Shown piece by piece: positions 8,397 through 10,959 of a stretch of DNA of 10,959 bases. Location of the stretch: NCBI GenBank assembly GCA_016784425.1, contig JADHUQ010000066.1:1-10959 (forward strand), read 5' to 3'. The position numbers were made by a program, and so were the translations under genes. Each line of letters opens with the position of its first letter. Position 1 is the first letter of the stretch. Source of the DNA: Candidatus Delongbacteria bacterium. Its GTDB lineage: Bacteria > CAIWAD01 > BS150m-G50. The notes below the pieces were generated by a model, which was not told the origin of the DNA, made no database searches, and was given only the letters and a program-made list of their open reading frames with translations.

Positions 8397-8418
8397 AGCC
8401 CCGGCTCGGGCCGGGGCT
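8397..8418 (-). terminator. Candidate intrinsic terminator of the upstream paralog
   Basis: AGCCCCGGC (8397-8405) and GCCGGGGCT (8410-8418) form a perfect 9-bp, mostly G:C stem around a 4-nt loop, about 100 nt after the stop of the upstream minus-strand gene. On the minus strand it is followed by TGTTTGC, a weak T tract. It could also be a 3'-end-stabilising hairpin rather than a terminator. Confidence 0.5.
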
Positions 8419-8420
8419 AT

Positions 8421-8445
8421 GTTAGATCCCTATCTAAATTCTAAC
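8421..8445. repeat. Overlapping inverted repeats after the upstream paralog
   Basis: Two nested pairings share this stretch: GTTAGA (8421-8426) with TCTAAC (8440-8445), and TTAGAT (8422-8427) with ATCTAA (8432-8437), the latter around a 4-nt loop. They cannot form at once. They sit next to the GC-rich hairpin at 8397-8418, on the side nearer the stop codon, and may form part of the 3' end structure or a binding site. Confidence 0.4.
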
Positions 8446-8515
8446 AGCTTATCCGGCAATGACTCGCTGTACAGATTCAAACAGGGGCGAAAGATCGTGA
8501 AACTCATTTCACCGA

Positions 8516-10959
8516 CTACTTGACCAATGCCATCTTCCTCGTCAAAACCATCCCCTCTGCTTCCAGCCGGTAGAAATAGAGACCGGAAGCCAGCCTGGCA
8601 CCGTCCAGCAGGACAGCATGACGCCCTGCAGCCTTGAAACCGTCCACCAGCGTCAGCAGTTGCTGGCCACGCAGGTTGAAGACCGCCAGCCTCACCGGAC
8701 CATCCTGCCGCAGCGCATATTCGATAGTGGTGGTTGGATTGAAAGGATTGGGGTAATTCTGCGCCAGTTCGCAGCTCTGCGGTAGTTCGGAACCGGGCAG
8801 GGCCACAACCGCTTCAGCCGGGAAGAAATGTTCGATCATCACATCATCAATATACCAGCCTTCCATTTCCGTTCCCTCGTCAGTGCCAAAGCGGAAGCGG
8901 ATCTGGACCGTTTCACCTGAGTAGGATTCCAGCGAGAAAGTACTTTCCCGCCAGTCAAACTCACCGGAAAAACAGGGTATCCCCCCCTGGAATGGATGCG
9001 AGGCAGGATCACCATATCCGTTATTCCAGCGCACATGTTTGTTATAGCCTCCGGTAGTACTGGGTAAAACCTCCCACTGAGAGCCGTCAAGGGAGATTTC
9101 CACCACGCCGGCATCGTATGCGGAATCGGGATGGGCTCCGGAAATTTCCGCTTCCATACGATGCTGTATCCGCAAACGGGACTCCGGCTCCACCAGAACT
9201 TCCTGCATCAGGAGGCGGGCGTCCAGTCTAGCAATGTAATCACCATCCTCACTGTCACCACATTTCCAGCTGTGGCTGCCACTGGTGTAATCCTCACTGC
9301 TGACATGCCATTGGTCGGCCCACTCAGCAGGGGCGGAATGAGTCCAGGCCCCTTCCCCCTGCTCAACGTCATCGGCGAAGGTCTGTTGCCATTCCCCCAC
9401 GATGAAACTGTAGACCGGGGTGGTGGACATGTTCGCGTTCTCAGAGGCGTCAACCGCATCAATGTAGTAGTACACGATCGTACCGACATCCTGCCCCGGA
9501 ATATCGGCAGTCCAGTTGTTACCGCTGGTGTTTACCATCGGCACTGCGGTATAGTTATCCAGATCGAGACCCCAATGCAGGGTAGCGTAGGCGATACCGG
9601 AATCGTCAACGATAATTGCCGTGATCGGATAGGGTCCCTCCCCTTCCTGCCAGCTGACCGGAATATGGGTGATTTCCGGGAACCAGATATCAGTCTCAGA
9701 GAACTCCCCCCGCTCCTGGGTGAACAGGATCGCCAGTCCGTCGCGCAGGGAAGTAGCTCCGGATGGATATGAATCCCAGTAGCTGTACTGAATCCCACCG
9801 GTTTGATCAGGTGATTCAATACCCACAGTGGCATAATTGTTGTCGGTGGGGGAGTTGTTCTGGTTGTTATCCACCTCCAGGTACTGGAACAGGATATCGC
9901 CATTATCACTGTCGAGATAATCCTGGTCGTACAATACAACCTGGAAAGTCTCATCGGGTGAACCGGGGCCGACCTGGGTCAGGTCAAACCACTCGATGAT
10001 AAAGCGATGGCTGAGCTCGTCGTAGTACCAGAAGACCTTACCGTCCGGATTGGTGCCGGAGGTGACCCGCAGATCGTCCCAGAAAGGAGCGATCATGGCG
10101 CGGGGCCCGATTCCGGAAGGTATCGGGAAATTGCGATAGTTGACTTCACCTTCATGATTACCCAGGGCGCACCAGCCATTAGAGCAGACCGTAATCGAGT
10201 CATAGCTCACATCGAAATAGACAAAATCAAACGGTAGTGAGATAACCTCGGAGTCATCATCCTCGTCATAGTAATCGGTCAGTGTTAACTGAGTTCCGAT
10301 TTCGTTTATCTCAGTCCAGCTGTAAACCGGATGCTGTGAGTAGTAGATGTCGTCGGAGTCAAAACAGTAGTAACCTCCAGGACTGGGGCCCAACGGATCA
10401 TCGTCCTCTACCTGGCCCACCTCCAGTTCGACAGTCAGCAGTTGAGCCGGTCCATTGTCGGCGAAGAGGGCCAGCTGGAACGGCACCACCTGTCCATTGA
10501 AACACCCTTCCAGCGGGTGAATCAGAAAATCGCTGAGGTTTGATTCACCGCTGCCGGGGGCAATGTTTATGTAAGCTGAAACAGCGTTAACGACCTCCAT
10601 CCAGGGATCCTCGCAGGTCAGGGTAGCACTGCTGTAGGGGAAGGGGGCGTCACCGTCGTTGAACAGCTCGACACTCAAATCTCCCTCTTCACCCGGATAG
10701 ATGATATGATCACCCGACTGATCTGCCGCCACAGCAGCGACCGTCAGCAGTGGCTGTACCAGTGGCAGTTGTAAAGCTGCGTTGAAATCTCCCTGATCGG
10801 TGGTGATACCGATCTGCAATATCACGAAGGGTGGTAGATCAACCTCCACCCCTGCGGCACAACTGAAAGTCAGTTGGGTTGTTATATCGGCCTGGGCGCC
10901 GGGAGCGAGGTCGGGAACCGTGGTCTCCCCCTGCAACAGCTCGATCCGGGGATCGGTTG
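8516..10959 (-). CDS. Secreted multidomain paralog with T9SS sorting domain (5' partial)
   Basis: The frame is open to the right edge, so the N-terminus and start are missing; 814 residues are visible. Domains in order: end of a first CARDB-like domain (10957 to about 10780), second CARDB-like domain (to about 10430), nidogen-like beta domain (about 10390-9700; APFWDDLRV, GDILFQYLEV), Ig-like domain (about 9690-9390), MAM/jelly-roll domain (about 9380-8825; EGWYIDDVMIE) and a T9SS type-A/FlgD-like sorting domain (NYPNPFNP at 8735-8758, ending LTRKMALVK). It matches the C-terminal 812 residues of the neighbouring C25-like protein throughout and shares eight cysteines with it. Surface export by T9SS is expected. 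Whether it also has a C25-like domain cannot be seen. Stop is TAG at 8516-8518. Confidence 0.88.
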   Translation of the reverse strand, partial: TDPRIELLQGETTVPDLAPGAQADITTQLTFSCAAGVEVDLPPFVILQIGITTDQGDFNAALQLPLVQPLLTVAAVAADQSGDHIIYPGEEGDLSVELFNDGDAPFPYSSATLTCEDPWMEVVNAVSAYINIAPGSGESNLSDFLIHPLEGCFNGQVVPFQLALFADNGPAQLLTVELEVGQVEDDDPLGPSPGGYYCFDSDDIYYSQHPVYSWTEINEIGTQLTLTDYYDEDDDSEVISLPFDFVYFDVSYDSITVCSNGWCALGNHEGEVNYRNFPIPSGIGPRAMIAPFWDDLRVTSGTNPDGKVFWYYDELSHRFIIEWFDLTQVGPGSPDETFQVVLYDQDYLDSDNGDILFQYLEVDNNQNNSPTDNNYATVGIESPDQTGGIQYSYWDSYPSGATSLRDGLAILFTQERGEFSETDIWFPEITHIPVSWQEGEGPYPITAIIVDDSGIAYATLHWGLDLDNYTAVPMVNTSGNNWTADIPGQDVGTIVYYYIDAVDASENANMSTTPVYSFIVGEWQQTFADDVEQGEGAWTHSAPAEWADQWHVSSEDYTSGSHSWKCGDSEDGDYIARLDARLLMQEVLVEPESRLRIQHRMEAEISGAHPDSAYDAGVVEISLDGSQWEVLPSTTGGYNKHVRWNNGYGDPASHPFQGGIPCFSGEFDWRESTFSLESYSGETVQIRFRFGTDEGTEMEGWYIDDVMIEHFFPAEAVVALPGSELPQSCELAQNYPNPFNPTTTIEYALRQDGPVRLAVFNLRGQQLLTLVDGFKAAGRHAVLLDGARLASGLYFYRLEAEGMVLTRKMALVK

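Larger units (their letters stand above)
8086..8515. other. 430-nt spacer between the tandem paralogs
   Basis: No credible gene is present. Reading in the direction of transcription (minus strand) from the stop of the upstream paralog, it holds an AT-rich overlapping inverted repeat (8445-8421), a 9-bp GC-rich hairpin (8418-8397), a 5-bp GC hairpin (8323-8310), a promoter-like -35/-10 pair with an A9 spacer tract (8306-8277), about 185 nt of leader, a small inverted repeat ATTGTT/AACAAT (8105-8123) and the ribosome-binding site. The order suggests terminator, then promoter, then leader. No riboswitch class was recognised. Confidence 0.6.

Noticed and set aside
9131..9772. 213-residue plus-strand reading frame opposite the upstream paralog
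   Set aside because: Antisense shadow of a strongly supported coding region, with a similar shadow at 4159-4587 opposite the homologous part of the other paralog.
1..10959. CRISPR arrays, tRNA or rRNA genes, insertion sequences, phage genes
   Set aside because: No regularly spaced direct repeats, tRNA-like folds, transposase motifs or terminal inverted repeats were seen.

Overview
The window carries four protein-coding genes in two convergent blocks and fits an uncultured Gram-negative bacterium of the FCB superphylum (for example Zixibacteria, Marinimicrobia, KSB1/Calditrichota, Cloacimonadota or relatives). The phylum guess is an inference. It rests on two large exported proteins with C-terminal type IX secretion (T9SS) type-A sorting domains carrying NYPNPFNPTTTI, on a C25 (gingipain-type) peptidase built from many Ig-like modules, and on a peptidase-MA/beta-propeller/outer-membrane-barrel fusion. 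Base composition is moderately GC-rich and even across the window, and nothing indicates recent transfer.

Plus-strand block (1-3321): a 5'-truncated gene for a large envelope protein (end of a metallopeptidase-like domain, TolB-like PD40 propeller, Omp85-like barrel), followed about 40 nt later by a GNAT acetyltransferase. The short gap suggests an operon.

Minus-strand block (10959-3514): two tandem paralogous secreted multidomain proteins. The downstream one (8085-3514, 1523 aa) is complete: signal peptide, propeptide, C25-like catalytic region, Ig-like domain, two CARDB-like domains, a nidogen-like beta domain, another Ig-like domain, a MAM/jelly-roll domain and a T9SS sorting domain. The upstream one (10959-8516) runs off the right edge. 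Its visible 814 residues align with the last 812 of its partner with only one codon of net length difference, from CARDB to sorting domain. The 430-nt spacer between them holds a GC-rich hairpin (candidate terminator of the upstream gene), a second hairpin, and a promoter-like sequence with an A9 tract in its spacer, so the two genes may be transcribed separately.

The two blocks converge across a 192-nt gap that is not empty. In the same frame as the C25-like gene and directly after its TAG stop, 36 sense codons lead to a second, diverged sorting-domain terminus (ending VRKMILIQ). It looks like the relic of an older C-terminus. The other notable point is that the C25-like domain keeps the catalytic-position Cys (C458) but has Tyr (Y430) where gingipains have the catalytic His.
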